DNA of 64,000 nt from Paludibacterium yongneupense DSM 18731 (GTDB lineage Bacteria > Pseudomonadota > Gammaproteobacteria > Burkholderiales > Chromobacteriaceae). The DNA lies in the NCBI RefSeq assembly GCF_000422925.1, contig NZ_AUGZ01000008.1:156867-220866 (forward strand), read 5' to 3'. Positions 10,656 through 20,157 of this stretch are shown one piece after another. The notes beneath the pieces were generated by a model. The model was not told the origin of the DNA, ran no database searches, and saw nothing but the letters and a program-made list of their open reading frames with translations. The position numbers and the translations under genes were made by a program. The stretch's first letter is position 1; each line of letters starts with the position of its first letter.

Positions 10656-11138
10656 TCAACGCTTGCATCGCCGCACGACCACCGTGCGGGCAATCTTGTC
10701 GTGCCAGGCCTGCTTGCGCGGGTCCAACAGTACCCAGGCGTAACCGAGTCCGCAGGACAGCAGGGACAGCGTGCAGGCCAGCGAACGCAGGGTGGCCTGC
10801 GCCAGCCCCATGGCGCTGCCGCTGGCGGCGTCGACGACTTCGGCCCCGATCAGCATCTTGCCCGGCGTCGCGCGTTTCCAGCGCAGAAAGCCGACGATGG
10901 CGATCAAGGGGAGCAGCCAGCGCAGCAGCGCCTGTTCCAGCAGCGGGCGCTGTTCTTGCAGCAGGGCGAACAAAGGCGGGGCATCGGCTGCGAGGGCCTG
11001 GCGCAGCAGGTCCGGCAGCGAACCCTGGGGCAGCTTGAGGCTGGCGACCAGCGCCGCCAGAATCAGTGCAAATAGAACTTTGTCTACGCACCAGGCGGCG
11101 ACCCGGGGCCAGAAGCCGACATAATCCGAGGCGTTCAT
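10656..11138 (-). CDS. RDD-family inner-membrane protein
   Basis: The 160-residue protein opens with GFWPRVAAWCVDKVLFALIL, where the Arg and Asp that name the RDD family are visible. It carries three to four membrane helices and has the typical second block KRATPGKMLIGAEVVDAASG before the last helices. RDD proteins are widespread small membrane proteins, some with transport or ion-homeostasis roles; no substrate can be assigned. It probably heads a two-gene leftward unit with the putative barrel protein. Confidence 0.85.
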   Translation of the reverse strand: MNASDYVGFWPRVAAWCVDKVLFALILAALVASLKLPQGSLPDLLRQALAADAPPLFALLQEQRPLLEQALLRWLLPLIAIVGFLRWKRATPGKMLIGAEVVDAASGSAMGLAQATLRSLACTLSLLSCGLGYAWVLLDPRKQAWHDKIARTVVVRRCKR

Positions 11139-11207
11139 GCGCTTCCCACGACTCTAAAAGCGCGATTATGCCAGCCATGACCAGGAAGGCAAGCCTGATG
11201 CCTGTTT

Positions 11208-11774
11208 TTAAAGCGAATTTTCGGCTTCGTCAGCGGCCAGCGACTGCTGGTGGTTGTCCGCCAGGCGCTGATAATGCAGGGCGGAGTACTCGAAAAAGGC
11301 CAGTTCGCGCTCGGTGAGCGCGCGCACCTGTTTCACCGGATTGCCGAGGTAGAGATAACCGGACTCGAGGCGCTTGCCGGGGGGCACCAGCGAACCCGCA
11401 CCGATCAGCACGCGCGATCCGACGACGGCGCGGTCGAGTACGATGCTGCCTATGCCGACCAGAACCTCGTCCCCCAGGGTGCAGCCATGCAGTGTGACGT
11501 TATGGCCGATGGTCACATTGCGTCCGATGACGAGCGGCGCCCCCTCCGGGTCGTCGCTGCGCTTATGCGTCACATGCAGCATCGAGCCGTCTTGCACATT
11601 GCTGCCCTCGCCGATCTCGATGCGGTTGACGTCGCCGCGGATGATGGCACCCGGCCACACCGAAACCTTGCGTGCGAGGTGGACTTCGCCGATCACGGTC
11701 GCGCAGGGATCGATAAATCCGCCTTCTTCGATGACGGGGCGCTGCCCCAGGTAGGAGCGGATATTGCGTTTCAT
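11208..11774 (-). CDS. Gamma-carbonic-anhydrase-family hexapeptide protein (YrdA-like)
   Basis: The 188-residue protein is a left-handed beta helix built of hexapeptide repeats (GEVHLARKVSVWPGAIIRGD, IGRNVTIGHNVTLHGCTLGD, VGIGSIVLD). The metal-binding His residues of gamma carbonic anhydrases are recognisable in LHVTHK and GHNVTLHGC. I start at 11774 (MKRNIRSYLG), the standard N-terminus of YrdA-type proteins, rather than five codons upstream. It diverges from prlC. Members of this family are used as carbonic anhydrases or acetyltransferase-like proteins; activity here is not proven. Confidence 0.88.
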   Translation of the reverse strand: MKRNIRSYLGQRPVIEEGGFIDPCATVIGEVHLARKVSVWPGAIIRGDVNRIEIGEGSNVQDGSMLHVTHKRSDDPEGAPLVIGRNVTIGHNVTLHGCTLGDEVLVGIGSIVLDRAVVGSRVLIGAGSLVPPGKRLESGYLYLGNPVKQVRALTERELAFFEYSALHYQRLADNHQQSLAADEAENSL

Positions 11775-11844
11775 GTCGGATGTCCTCATCTACCGGATAA
11801 TAACCGTCATGATACCGAACTCTCCAACCAGGGATGCTTACAGA

Positions 11845-13896
11845 ATGAGTCAAAATCCGCTCCTCGATTTTTCCGGCTTGCCGCGCTTTGCCGACATCAC
11901 TCCTGAACATGTGACCCCGGCCATCGATGCCCTGCTGGTCGAGGCGCGCGCAACGATAGCCGATTTGCAGGCCGATGCCGACGCGGGCAAGGTCGAATGG
12001 GACCGCTTCGTCGAACCCCTGGTCGATGTGAGCGAGCGTCTGGCGCGGGCCTGGGGAACCGTTGGCCATCTGAATGCGGTGATGAATACACCCGGCCTGC
12101 GCGAAGTCTACAACGCCAATATTCCGAAACTGTCCGAGTTCTGGACCGAGCTTGGACAGAATGTCGGGCTCTACGCCGGTTACAAGGCCTTGCGTGCCGC
12201 GCCGTCCTTTGACGCGCTCAGTCCCGCCCGGCGCACGGTGATCGAGCATCAGCTGCGCGATTTCCGTTTGTCCGGCGCGGAGTTGCCCGATGCGGAGAAG
12301 GCGCGACTGGGCGATGTCGAGTCGCGCCTGGCCGAATTATCGGCCCGTTTCGAACAGAATGTGCTCGATGCTACCGACGCGTTCGCCTTGTATCTGGATT
12401 CTGCCGATGCCCTGGCCGGTGTGCCGGAGGACGTACAGGCGATGCTGGCCGAGGCCGCGCGCGCGGAAGGGCGCGAAGGCTTCAAGCTGACGCTGCAGTT
12501 CCCCTGCTACTTGCCGGTGATGCAGTACGCCGATGACCGCGCGCTGCGCCAGAAGCTATACGATGCCTATGCGATGCGTGCCGCCGAGTTCGGGCCGGCC
12601 GAGCTCGACAACAGCCCGGTCATGCGCGAACGTCTGCAACTGGTGCGCGAGTCGGCCGGGCTGCTCGGCTTCTCCAACTTCGCTGAGCTGTCGCTGTATA
12701 CCAAGATGGCGGAGAGTCCGGCACAGGTAACCGCCTTCCTGCGCGAGCTCGCGCACAAGGCCCGACCCTTTGCCATCAAGGATCGCTCCGAACTGGAGGC
12801 CTTCGCGCGCGACGAACTGGCGCTGCCCGAGTTGGCCGCATGGGATATCGCCTATGTATCGGAAAAGCTGCGGGTGGCGCGCTATGCCTTCTCCGACCAG
12901 GAGGTGAAGCAGTATTTTCCCGAGCCGCGCGTACTCGAAGGCCTGTTTGGTGTCGTCGGCACGCTGTACGGCGTTCAGATCCGCCCTGCCAGCGCCCCGG
13001 TATGGCACCCTGATGTCGTGTATTACGATCTGGTCAGCGCCGGCGAAGTCATTGGCGGTTTCTACCTCGACCTGTATGCCCGCGAGGGCAAACGCTCGGG
13101 AGCCTGGATGGACGACGCGCGCGGTCGGCGCAAGCGGCAGGGGCGGACGCAGACGCCTGTCGCCTATCTGACCTGCAATTTCAGTCGCCCCGTGGGCGAC
13201 CGCCCGGCCTTGTTTACCCACGATGAGGTGATCACCCTGTTCCACGAGTTCGGCCATGGCCTGCACCACATGCTGACTCGGGTCGACGAGCTCGATGTCT
13301 CGGGCATCAATGGCGTCGAATGGGATGCGGTCGAGCTGCCCTCGCAGTTCATGGAGAATTTTTGCTGGGAGTGGCCGGTATTGTCGGGGCTTTCCGCGCA
13401 CGTCGATAGCGGGGCGCCGCTGCCGCGCGAGCTGTTCGACAAGATGATCGCGGCACGCAATTTCCAGAACGGGATGATGACGGTACGCCAGATCGAGTTT
13501 TCCCTGTTCGACATGCTGTTGTACAGCGACTTCGACGCTGAAGGCGGCGACTGGATGGCCTTGCTGGCCCAGGTGCGCAGCGAGGTGGCTGTCAATATTC
13601 CACCCGCCTATAACCGTTTTCCGAACAGCTTCAGCCATATTTTCGCCGGAGGCTATGCGGCCGGTTATTACAGCTACAAATGGGCGGAAGTGCTGTCGGC
13701 CGATGCCTACGCCGCGTTCGAGGAAGCCGGCGGCGCCAATGCCGAGACCGGGCGCCGCTTCTGGGACGAGGTCCTCGCTGTCGGCGGTTCGCGACCGGCG
13801 CTGGAGTCGTTCCGCGCCTTCCGCGGGCGTGATCCTTCCATCGACGCGCTGCTGCGCCATGGCGGGATGGTGGAAAATTCGACAGCGGCGGCTTGA
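11845..13896 (+). CDS. prlC: Oligopeptidase A (M3 metallopeptidase)
   Basis: The 683-residue protein has the length of E. coli PrlC (680) and the zinc site HEFGH in the segment LFHEFGHGLHHML, with the downstream metal-ligand region SQFMENFCWEW. Oligopeptidase A is a cytoplasmic enzyme that degrades short peptides, including cleaved signal peptides. I chose ATG 11845 (MSQNPLLDFSGLPRF) because it gives the conserved PrlC N-terminus; upstream in-frame ATGs at 11764, 11773 and 11809 would add unrelated residues. A strong terminator follows about 100 bases downstream. Confidence 0.96.
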   Translation: MSQNPLLDFSGLPRFADITPEHVTPAIDALLVEARATIADLQADADAGKVEWDRFVEPLVDVSERLARAWGTVGHLNAVMNTPGLREVYNANIPKLSEFWTELGQNVGLYAGYKALRAAPSFDALSPARRTVIEHQLRDFRLSGAELPDAEKARLGDVESRLAELSARFEQNVLDATDAFALYLDSADALAGVPEDVQAMLAEAARAEGREGFKLTLQFPCYLPVMQYADDRALRQKLYDAYAMRAAEFGPAELDNSPVMRERLQLVRESAGLLGFSNFAELSLYTKMAESPAQVTAFLRELAHKARPFAIKDRSELEAFARDELALPELAAWDIAYVSEKLRVARYAFSDQEVKQYFPEPRVLEGLFGVVGTLYGVQIRPASAPVWHPDVVYYDLVSAGEVIGGFYLDLYAREGKRSGAWMDDARGRRKRQGRTQTPVAYLTCNFSRPVGDRPALFTHDEVITLFHEFGHGLHHMLTRVDELDVSGINGVEWDAVELPSQFMENFCWEWPVLSGLSAHVDSGAPLPRELFDKMIAARNFQNGMMTVRQIEFSLFDMLLYSDFDAEGGDWMALLAQVRSEVAVNIPPAYNRFPNSFSHIFAGGYAAGYYSYKWAEVLSADAYAAFEEAGGANAETGRRFWDEVLAVGGSRPALESFRAFRGRDPSIDALLRHGGMVENSTAAA

Positions 13897-14001
13897 GGCG
13901 GGAACTAAGCGCACCCGGCGTTCGTCTCAAAAGGGTTAGTGCTTCTCCGAGTGCAGCAGCGAGCAGACGCCGTCATGCCCTGTCGGATGATTTCGTCTTT
14001 C

Positions 14002-14030
14002 AGCCCCCGCCATCGCGGGGGCATTTTTTT
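14002..14030 (+). terminator. Intrinsic terminator after prlC
   Basis: GCCCCCGC and GCGGGGGC arms around a short ATC-containing loop are followed by ATTTTTTT. This is a textbook terminator about 105 bases after the prlC stop. Confidence 0.88.
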
Positions 14031-14696
14031 GCCCAGGCGAAGCCTGTTCCTGCGCCGGCGGGAATCGGATGACAGCGCGCAGTCCGTTCATGGCGGCCAA
14101 CGATGACAGCGGTGGCGTCGATCGTGTTTTCGCACCTGCGGCGTCGGGGCCGTCATGAGACCTGGGAGAGCGGTTTTCGGGACGACGGGCGTGCCCGCGT
14201 CCATCCCATGGCGGTTATCGTTTCTGGAGCGGCGGCAGGGGGACGGTGGTGGAATCGCGATGCCGGTTGGCGGACGGGGTCGGCATGGAAAATGTGGGTT
14301 GCATCGGAAGCAGGGTCGAACGGCGTGCAATGGCGGGGTGGTCGGACGGTGATCGGGGTTTGGAGTTCGCAGTCATGATCGTACTCGGGTGAAGAAGACA
14401 CTTCGATTCTAGGGAGCGAGCGTTGTGGCTGACAAACAGTTTCTGCCATTGTTTCCGAAATCTTTGCGGCGAGCACTCGGGGGGCGCTTCGATGGCTTGG
14501 CGAGGTCGTTTTTATAAGTTGTTGAATATAAATGATTATTTGTGATGTAGTATTGACTTTGCGCAAGGCGCTCAGGCTGTTGCTTATTTGGCCCCTCCCT
14601 CGGCGGCGGGCTTGAGGTATGCTCTAGCCGAGCTACCGGCACCGATTGCCACGCATTGGAGCGTATTTTGCTTACTCTTTTTTTTATCGGAATACC
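14031..14696. other. 666-base region without a supported gene
   Basis: The interval between the prlC terminator and xth holds several open frames on both strands, but none has a convincing start, ribosome-binding site or family resemblance. The first 400 bases are rich in GGCGG/CGGGG patches, giving Arg/Gly/Trp-rich translations that look accidental. The stretch 14500-14560 is sharply AT-rich and may carry a promoter or regulatory site. No repeats with other parts of the window were noticed. Confidence 0.5.
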
Positions 14697-15485
14697 ATGA
14701 AACTCGCCACCTGGAATGTTAATTCGCTCAAGGTCCGACTGCCGCAGGTCGTGCAGTGGCTGACCGATAATCCGGTCGACGTGTTGTGTCTGCAGGAACT
14801 CAAGCTCGACCAGCCCGCCTTTCCCGTCGCCGAGATCGAGGCCGCCGGGTATCAGTCGTTCTGGTATGGACAGAAGACGTATAACGGTGTGGCCCTGCTG
14901 GTCAGGGCCGGCGCACGGGTCGAACAGGTCGAATGCGGCATTCCGGGTTATGACGACGAACAACGGCGCGTGATCGCCGCGACGGTCGACGGGGTGCGCA
15001 TCGTGTGCGCGTATTTTGTGAACGGCGAGGCAGTCGATTCACCTAAGTACTTGTATAAATTGAAATGGTTGTCGATGATGCAAGAGTATGTCTCCAGCCA
15101 GTTGCTGCGTTACCCCGCTTTCGCCCTGCTCGGCGATTTCAATATCGCCCCCGACGATCGCGATGTATACGACCCGCTTGCCTGGAAAGACAAGGTGTTG
15201 TGTTCCGAGCCCGAGCGTGCGGCGTTCACGCGCCTGCTGGCGCTGGGGTTGAGCGATGCATTCCGCTTGTTCGAGGCCGAGGGAGGGCAGTATAGCTGGT
15301 GGGATTACCGTGCCGCGATGTTCCGCCGCGGCCTCGGCGTGCGCATCGATCATATTTTGCTGAGTGCCGCTCTGCGGCGGCGTGCGGTGGAGTGCACGAT
15401 AGACAAGACGCCGCGCGGTTGGGAGCGTCCATCGGATCACGCCCCGGTACGGGTGGTGCTCGGCCCCGACAACGAGGTCGCCTGA
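14697..15485 (+). CDS. xthA: Exodeoxyribonuclease III (AP endonuclease)
   Basis: The 262-residue protein belongs to the exonuclease III/AP endonuclease family of base-excision repair. The start MKLATWNVNSLKVRL, the catalytic motif LCLQELKLDQ (metal-binding Glu), GDFNIAPDDRDVYDP and the C-terminal SDHAPV (catalytic His) are all present. ATG 14697 is chosen because it gives the invariant MK(L/I)ATWNVNS N-terminus; the longer frame adds 17 hydrophobic residues with no support. It is followed on the same strand by the RquA-like gene, 72 bases away. Confidence 0.96.
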   Translation: MKLATWNVNSLKVRLPQVVQWLTDNPVDVLCLQELKLDQPAFPVAEIEAAGYQSFWYGQKTYNGVALLVRAGARVEQVECGIPGYDDEQRRVIAATVDGVRIVCAYFVNGEAVDSPKYLYKLKWLSMMQEYVSSQLLRYPAFALLGDFNIAPDDRDVYDPLAWKDKVLCSEPERAAFTRLLALGLSDAFRLFEAEGGQYSWWDYRAAMFRRGLGVRIDHILLSAALRRRAVECTIDKTPRGWERPSDHAPVRVVLGPDNEVA

Positions 15486-15557
15486 CGGCGCCTCCATCTT
15501 TTGGTCCAGCGCAAAGCTGTCTCGGTGCGAGGCTGCTAGGCTGGCAGGAATCTTTTT

Positions 15558-16280
15558 ATGAGGGCCCGGCTAGCGATGACGAAGAATCCACCTGATGTGA
15601 CGCGGCAGTTCTATTACGAAGATGTTCCGGGTTATATGACAGAGGTGTATGACTGGGCGTATGTCGACCCCAGGAACGCCCGTCTGCTCGACCGCAATCT
15701 GGTGGTGCGCATTCTGCTGTTTTTCAACGATCAGCGTATGATGCGTGCCTATCTGGAACAGATCGAACCCGGGATGAAAGTGTGGCAGGTCGCCCATGTT
15801 TACGGCGATCTGGTGTCACGCGTCGCCGCCAAGGTGGGTTCGGCCGGTCGCTTCGACCTGACCGATGTCACTCCGGTCCAGATCGAGCATGCCAATCACA
15901 AACTCGCCTCCTTCCCGCAAGCGCAGGTGATACGCAGCGATGCGGCGATGCATCGCGGCGATTGCCGCTACGACCTGATCTGCAGTTTTTTCCTGCTGCA
16001 TGAGGTACCGGACAGCGAGAAGCGGGCGATCGTCGACAATATGCTCGACCAGGTTCCGGAGGAGGGGACGGCTTTTTTTGTCGACTATCACGGTCCTGCC
16101 GCCTGGCAGCCGATAGGCTGGCTGTTGCGCTGGGTCAACCGTTGGCTGGAACCGTTCGCCGAAGCGCTGTGGAAGCATGATATCCGCGAGTATGCCGCAC
16201 GCGCCGACGATTTTGTCTGGACCAAGCGCACGATTTTTGGCGGGGTCTACCAGCTGGTGACGGTCAAACGCAAGAAATGA
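15558..16280 (+). CDS. rquA: RquA-like methyltransferase-fold protein (rhodoquinone biosynthesis)
   Basis: The 240-residue protein resembles RquA, the Class I methyltransferase-like enzyme that converts ubiquinone to rhodoquinone by adding an amino group. Features I associate with RquA are VPGYMTEVYDWAYVDPRNARLLDR near the N-terminus, an altered SAM-binding loop HVYGDLVSRVAAKV in place of GxGxG, DLTDVTPVQIEHA, FFLLHEVPD and a C-terminal VDYHGPAAWQPIGWLLRW followed by LEPFAEALWKHDI. ATG 15558 has AGGAA seven bases upstream; ATG 15576 is an alternative that removes six residues. Rhodoquinone feeds electrons to fumarate reductase under low oxygen. The alternative is an ordinary SAM methyltransferase of the same fold. 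Confidence 0.7.
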   Translation: MRARLAMTKNPPDVTRQFYYEDVPGYMTEVYDWAYVDPRNARLLDRNLVVRILLFFNDQRMMRAYLEQIEPGMKVWQVAHVYGDLVSRVAAKVGSAGRFDLTDVTPVQIEHANHKLASFPQAQVIRSDAAMHRGDCRYDLICSFFLLHEVPDSEKRAIVDNMLDQVPEEGTAFFVDYHGPAAWQPIGWLLRWVNRWLEPFAEALWKHDIREYAARADDFVWTKRTIFGGVYQLVTVKRKK

Positions 16281-16309
16281 AGCTGGCGGGCCCGCCATCG
16301 CGCGTGCCC

Positions 16310-16339
16310 GCCCGCCTTCGGTCGCGTCCGAAGGCGGGC
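16310..16339. terminator. Perfect 12-bp hairpin between convergent rquA and ahpF
   Basis: GCCCGCCTTCGG pairs exactly with CCGAAGGCGGGC over a TCGCGT loop, in the 72-base gap between two converging genes. The location suits a bidirectional terminator although no T run follows. Confidence 0.55.
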
Positions 16340-16352
16340 GCTGGTCTGACGT

Positions 16353-17909
16353 TCACTGCCCGGAGCGGATCAGATAGTCGAAGGCTCCCAGGCTGGCCTT
16401 GGCCCCTTCTCCCATGGCGATGATGATCTGCTTATAGGGCACTGTGGTGGCGTCGCCGGCGGCGAACACTCCTTCGGCCGACGTCTGTCCCCTGGCATCG
16501 ACTTCGATTTCGCCACGCTCGCTCAGATCGATGCTGCCTTTGAGCCAGTCGGTGTTGGGCAACAGACCGATCTGCACGAAGATGCCTTCCAGTTCCAGCG
16601 TCCGCGTCTGTTCTTGTCCGAGGTCGCGGTAGACCAGTCCATTGACTTTGGAGCCATCGCCCAGCACTTCGGTGGTTTGAGCCTGGGTAATCACGGTGAC
16701 ATTGTCCAGGCTGCGCAACTTGCGTTGCAATACGGCGTCGGCACGCAGCTGGGCACCGAATTCCAGCAGGGTCACATGGGCTACGATGCCGGCCAGATCG
16801 ATGGCCGCTTCGACACCCGAGTTGCCGCCGCCGACGACGGCAACGCGTTTGCCCTTGAACAGGGGGCCATCGCAGTGCGGGCAGTAGGCGACGCCCTTGC
16901 CGCGGTAGCGTTGCTCGCCCGGAACCTCCATCTCGCGCCAGCGCGCACCGGTGGCGATGATCACCGCACGGCTCTTGAGGACGGCGCCGCTCTCCAGTCT
17001 GACTTCGGCCAACTTGCCGGGGCCGCCTGCTTGCAAGCCCGCCGCGCGCTGCAGATTGATGATGTCAACGTCGTATGCTTTGACATGTTGTTCGAGTGCC
17101 ATGGCCAACTTGGGGCCTTCCGTCTCCGGTACCGAGATGAAGTTTTCGATCGCCAGCGTATCCAGGACCTGGCCGCCGAAACGATCCGCGACCACACCGG
17201 TGCGTATGCCTTTGCGTGCGGCATAAATCGCCGCCGATGCGCCGGCCGCGCCGCCGCCGATGATCAGAACGTCGAAGGGGGCTTTCTCGGCAATCCTGTC
17301 CGCCGCATGGGCGGCGGCGCCGCTGTCGACCTTTGCGAGAATTTCTTCCACGCTCATCCGGCCCTGGCCGAAGGGTTCGCCATTCAGGAAAACCGCCGGC
17401 ACTCCCATGATCTGGCGCGCAGCGACTTCGTCCTGGAACATCCCGCCATCTATCATGACGCTGCTGAAGCCGGGATTGAGCACCGACATCAGATTCAAGG
17501 CCTGGACGACTTCAGGGCAATTATGGCAAGTCAGCGAAACGAAGATCTCGAAACGGAAGGTTCCCGGTAATTGGCGGATCCGCTCCTGCGTTTCCGCTTC
17601 CAGTTTGGGGGGGTGGCCGCCGGTCTGAAGCAGGGCGAGGACCAGCGAGCTGAATTCGTGCCCGAGCGGAATGCCGGCAAATTCGATGCGCCCGGCTTCG
17701 CCCGGACGCCCGAGCGCAAACGAAGGACGCCGCTGCGCCTGGCCGTCGGTGCGCACGGTCACCTTGTCGGACAGGGCCGCGATGTCTTGCAATAAGGCGT
17801 ACATTTCACCGGCCTTGGCGCTGTCGTCCAGGCTGGCGACCAGTTCAACCGGGCGGACAAGTTTGTCCAGATACGTCTTGAGCTGGGTTTTGATGGCGGT
17901 GTCGAGCAT
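16353..17909 (-). CDS. ahpF: Alkyl hydroperoxide reductase subunit F
   Basis: AhpF is the NADH-dependent flavoprotein disulfide reductase that recycles AhpC. The 518-residue product (E. coli 521) starts [17 protein letters not shown], the conserved AhpF N-terminus; the longer frame would add ten residues. The N-terminal thioredoxin-like fold has TCHNCPE with Cys128 and Cys131. The FAD-binding [17 protein letters not shown], the catalytic YCPHC pair, the NADH-binding [10 protein letters not shown] and the C-terminal [16 protein letters not shown] are all present. It lies 110 bases downstream of ahpC in the same direction. Confidence 0.97.
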   Translation of the reverse strand: MLDTAIKTQLKTYLDKLVRPVELVASLDDSAKAGEMYALLQDIAALSDKVTVRTDGQAQRRPSFALGRPGEAGRIEFAGIPLGHEFSSLVLALLQTGGHPPKLEAETQERIRQLPGTFRFEIFVSLTCHNCPEVVQALNLMSVLNPGFSSVMIDGGMFQDEVAARQIMGVPAVFLNGEPFGQGRMSVEEILAKVDSGAAAHAADRIAEKAPFDVLIIGGGAAGASAAIYAARKGIRTGVVADRFGGQVLDTLAIENFISVPETEGPKLAMALEQHVKAYDVDIINLQRAAGLQAGGPGKLAEVRLESGAVLKSRAVIIATGARWREMEVPGEQRYRGKGVAYCPHCDGPLFKGKRVAVVGGGNSGVEAAIDLAGIVAHVTLLEFGAQLRADAVLQRKLRSLDNVTVITQAQTTEVLGDGSKVNGLVYRDLGQEQTRTLELEGIFVQIGLLPNTDWLKGSIDLSERGEIEVDARGQTSAEGVFAAGDATTVPYKQIIIAMGEGAKASLGAFDYLIRSGQ

Positions 17910-18019
17910 GGTATCTCCGTATGTCGATGGCACTGGCAAAGCGTTTGACCGTGGCTAAACGTCTTGCCGCTGCGGTCGCAGCAGCAGGCTGGCGGAGGCT
18001 CCGCCAGCCTGCGAGCTCT

Positions 18020-18589
18020 TTAGATCTTGCCTACCAGATCCAGCGAAGGCGCCAGGGTGGCTTCGCCTTCTTTCCATTTGGCCGGGCAGACTTCGCCCGG
18101 GTGGCTGGCGACGTATTGAGCCGCTTTTACCTTGCGCAGCAGTTCGGAAGCGTCGCGGCCGATGCCACCTGCGTTGATTTCCACGATCTGGATCTTGCCA
18201 GCCGGATCGATGACAAAGGTGCCGCGTTCGGCCAGGCCGGCTTCTTCGATCATGACGCCGAAGTTGCGGCTGATCGCGCCGGTCGGATCGCCAATCATCG
18301 GGTAGCTGATCTTGCCTATCGTTTCGGAGCTGTCATGCCAGGCTTTGTGAGTGAAATGGGTGTCGGTCGATACCGAGTAGATTTCCACGCCGCGTTGCTT
18401 GAATTCGGCGTAATTGTCGGCCAGGTCGCCAAGTTCGGTCGGGCAGACGAAAGTGAAATCGGCCGGGTAGAAGAACACGACCGACCACTTGCCTTTCAGG
18501 TCGGCGTCGGTGACATCGATGAATTTGCCGTTATGGAAGGCGCTGGCCTTGAAGGGTTTGATTTCGGTGTTGATCAGCGAAGTGGTCAT
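18020..18589 (-). CDS. ahpC: Alkyl hydroperoxide reductase subunit C (peroxiredoxin)
   Basis: This 2-Cys peroxiredoxin reduces H2O2 and organic peroxides. The 189-residue protein contains the peroxidatic site [14 protein letters not shown] (Cys49) and the resolving Cys168 in [10 protein letters not shown], and ends in the AhpC-type tail LDLVGKI. I selected the second ATG (18589): the AGGAG directly abuts the first ATG but is six bases from the second, and [13 protein letters not shown] matches the family start. ahpF follows. An OxyR-type site may lie in the 18590-18720 region but I could not identify one. Confidence 0.97.
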   Translation of the reverse strand: MTTSLINTEIKPFKASAFHNGKFIDVTDADLKGKWSVVFFYPADFTFVCPTELGDLADNYAEFKQRGVEIYSVSTDTHFTHKAWHDSSETIGKISYPMIGDPTGAISRNFGVMIEEAGLAERGTFVIDPAGKIQIVEINAGGIGRDASELLRKVKAAQYVASHPGEVCPAKWKEGEATLAPSLDLVGKI

Positions 18590-18736
18590 TGTCATCTCCT
18601 GGTTGAATGAGGCATCGGTTGGCGTTCGCCATCTGATGTGCCCATCTTAGTGAGATGCTGTAGATAGATCCACTTGATTGTATTTATGTTTTAAATAGCC
18701 ACGTGCTATCAGCGCGTTTCCCCGGCGGTGCGGGGC

Positions 18737-18769
18737 AAAAAAAAACCGCGCCGGACGGGCGCGGTTTTT
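18737..18769 (-). terminator. Intrinsic terminator of fpr
   Basis: AAAAACCGCGCC and GGGCGCGGTTTTT flank a GGAC loop. On the minus strand it ends in a long T run, right after the fpr stop; on the plus strand it also ends in Ts. Confidence 0.85.
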
Positions 18770-18784
18770 CCGGAACGCAGGGGG

Positions 18785-19561
18785 TTATTTCTCCACGAAG
18801 GCGCGCTCGATGGCGTAGTCGCCCGGGTCGCCCATGCGCGGGGACTCCTTGAAGCCCATATCGTCCAGCATGACGCACATATCGTCCAGCATGGCCGGGC
18901 CGCCGCAGATCAGAACGCGATCATTGGCCGGATCCATCTGCGGCAGGCCGATGTCGGCGCACAATTTGCCGCTCTTGATCAGGTCGGTCAGACGCCCCTG
19001 ATGGCGGTAGGGTTCGCGCGTGACCGTCGGATAATAGATCAGCTTCTCGCGCACCACGTCGCCGAAGAATTCGTTCTGCGGCAGCTGATTCGAGATGTAG
19101 TCTTCGTAGGCCAGTTCGCTGACCCAGCGCACGCCGTGGACCAGTACGATCTTTTCGTAGCGTTCGTAGACTTCCGGGTCCTTGATGATGCTCATGAACG
19201 GCGCGAGCCCGGTTCCGGTCGAGAGCAAGTAGAGGTGCTTGCCCGGCAGCAGGTTATCCTGCACCAGGGTGCCGGTAGGCTTGCCGCTGACGATGATGTT
19301 GTCGCCGACCTTCAGGTGTTGCAGGCGGGATGTCAGCGGGCCGTCCTGAACTTTGATACTGAGGAATTCGAGGTTCTCTTCCCAGTTGGCGCTGACGATG
19401 CTGTACGCCCGGATCAGCGGCCGACCGTTGACTTCGAGGCCGATCATCACGAATTGTCCGTTGATGAAACGCAGGCCCGGATCGCGGGTGGTGGTGAAAC
19501 TGAACAGTGTATCGTTCCAGTGATGAACGCTGAGCACGCGTTCAGTCGATAAAGTTGCCAT
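18785..19561 (-). CDS. fpr: Ferredoxin/flavodoxin-NADP+ reductase
   Basis: The 258-residue FAD enzyme transfers electrons between NADPH and ferredoxin or flavodoxin. It has the FAD-binding segment RPLIRAYSIVSAN (family RxYS), the phosphate-binding TGTLVQDNLLPGKHLYLLSTG, the NADP-binding GTGLAPFMSI and GPAMLDDMC, and ends in AFVEK, as in bacterial type-II (subclass I) Fpr proteins. The start at 19561 (MATLSTERVLSVHHWND) fits the family; the frame upstream adds 84 residues of unrelated sequence. Confidence 0.95.
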   Translation of the reverse strand: MATLSTERVLSVHHWNDTLFSFTTTRDPGLRFINGQFVMIGLEVNGRPLIRAYSIVSANWEENLEFLSIKVQDGPLTSRLQHLKVGDNIIVSGKPTGTLVQDNLLPGKHLYLLSTGTGLAPFMSIIKDPEVYERYEKIVLVHGVRWVSELAYEDYISNQLPQNEFFGDVVREKLIYYPTVTREPYRHQGRLTDLIKSGKLCADIGLPQMDPANDRVLICGGPAMLDDMCVMLDDMGFKESPRMGDPGDYAIERAFVEK

Positions 19562-20157
19562 ATGCCTGAATAGTGTAAGACAAGGAAAGGAATCCATTTT
19601 ACCTTGGAAAAGGCGATTCCGCTTGGACAGATGTGATCTAAGTACATCGCAGGCAGTCATAACCGGGCTCGGGTGTCGGGCGCTAAGGCTTTGAATATGC
19701 AATTGCATTGCCTGGAGCCAGGCGATGAAAAGGGCGGCCGGTGCGGCCGCCCTGTTTACAGAAGACAAGAACTGACGGTTCGGAAACCGGCGCGCAGCTT
19801 GCGTTGCCGGCACTATGCGACTTGAACTTTAAAGAGCGAGGCTGTCGTTGTCAGGCAGCGGCAATGAACCCAGTTTGCCCTGGAAAACTGCAGTGCAGTT
19901 ACTCAGCGGCGTGCCCGCCCGGGGCTGCTGTCGGTATCAAACCGACCCGGTTTGTCCTGCTGTAATGTCGTTTTCGTGTCATATGTGACGGCTTCGGCGG
20001 CACTGGCCTGCATCTTAAGCGATGCTCCAAGTGAGACCCCGCAATCAGCGAGTGGTCCGAACACAAAGGGAATCGCCATTGCTGCCGATAAGTTGCCGAT
20101 TCTTCATGCCTGGCCTCCCTGTTGTCCGATACTTCACTATAGGCCAGAAGCGCGGGC
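19562..20157. other. Intergenic region with no supported gene
   Basis: About 600 bases between fpr and the glycosyltransferase. The open frames here are Arg/Cys-rich and lack family resemblance. A 20-codon frame on the minus strand starting near 20107 follows a GGAGG-like sequence but is too short to support as a gene. A GC-rich hairpin at 19731-19753 is listed separately. Confidence 0.5.
19731..19753 (-). terminator. Possible terminator hairpin (minus strand)
   Basis: AGGGCGGCC and GGCCGCCCT pair over a GGTGC loop and are followed on the minus strand by TTTT. It could end the leftward glycosyltransferase transcript, although it lies 400 bases beyond that gene. Confidence 0.45.

Noticed and set aside
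14153..14566. Frames on both strands in the prlC-xthA gap
   Set aside because: Pro/Arg/Ser-rich translations with no start signals; not enough to call a gene.
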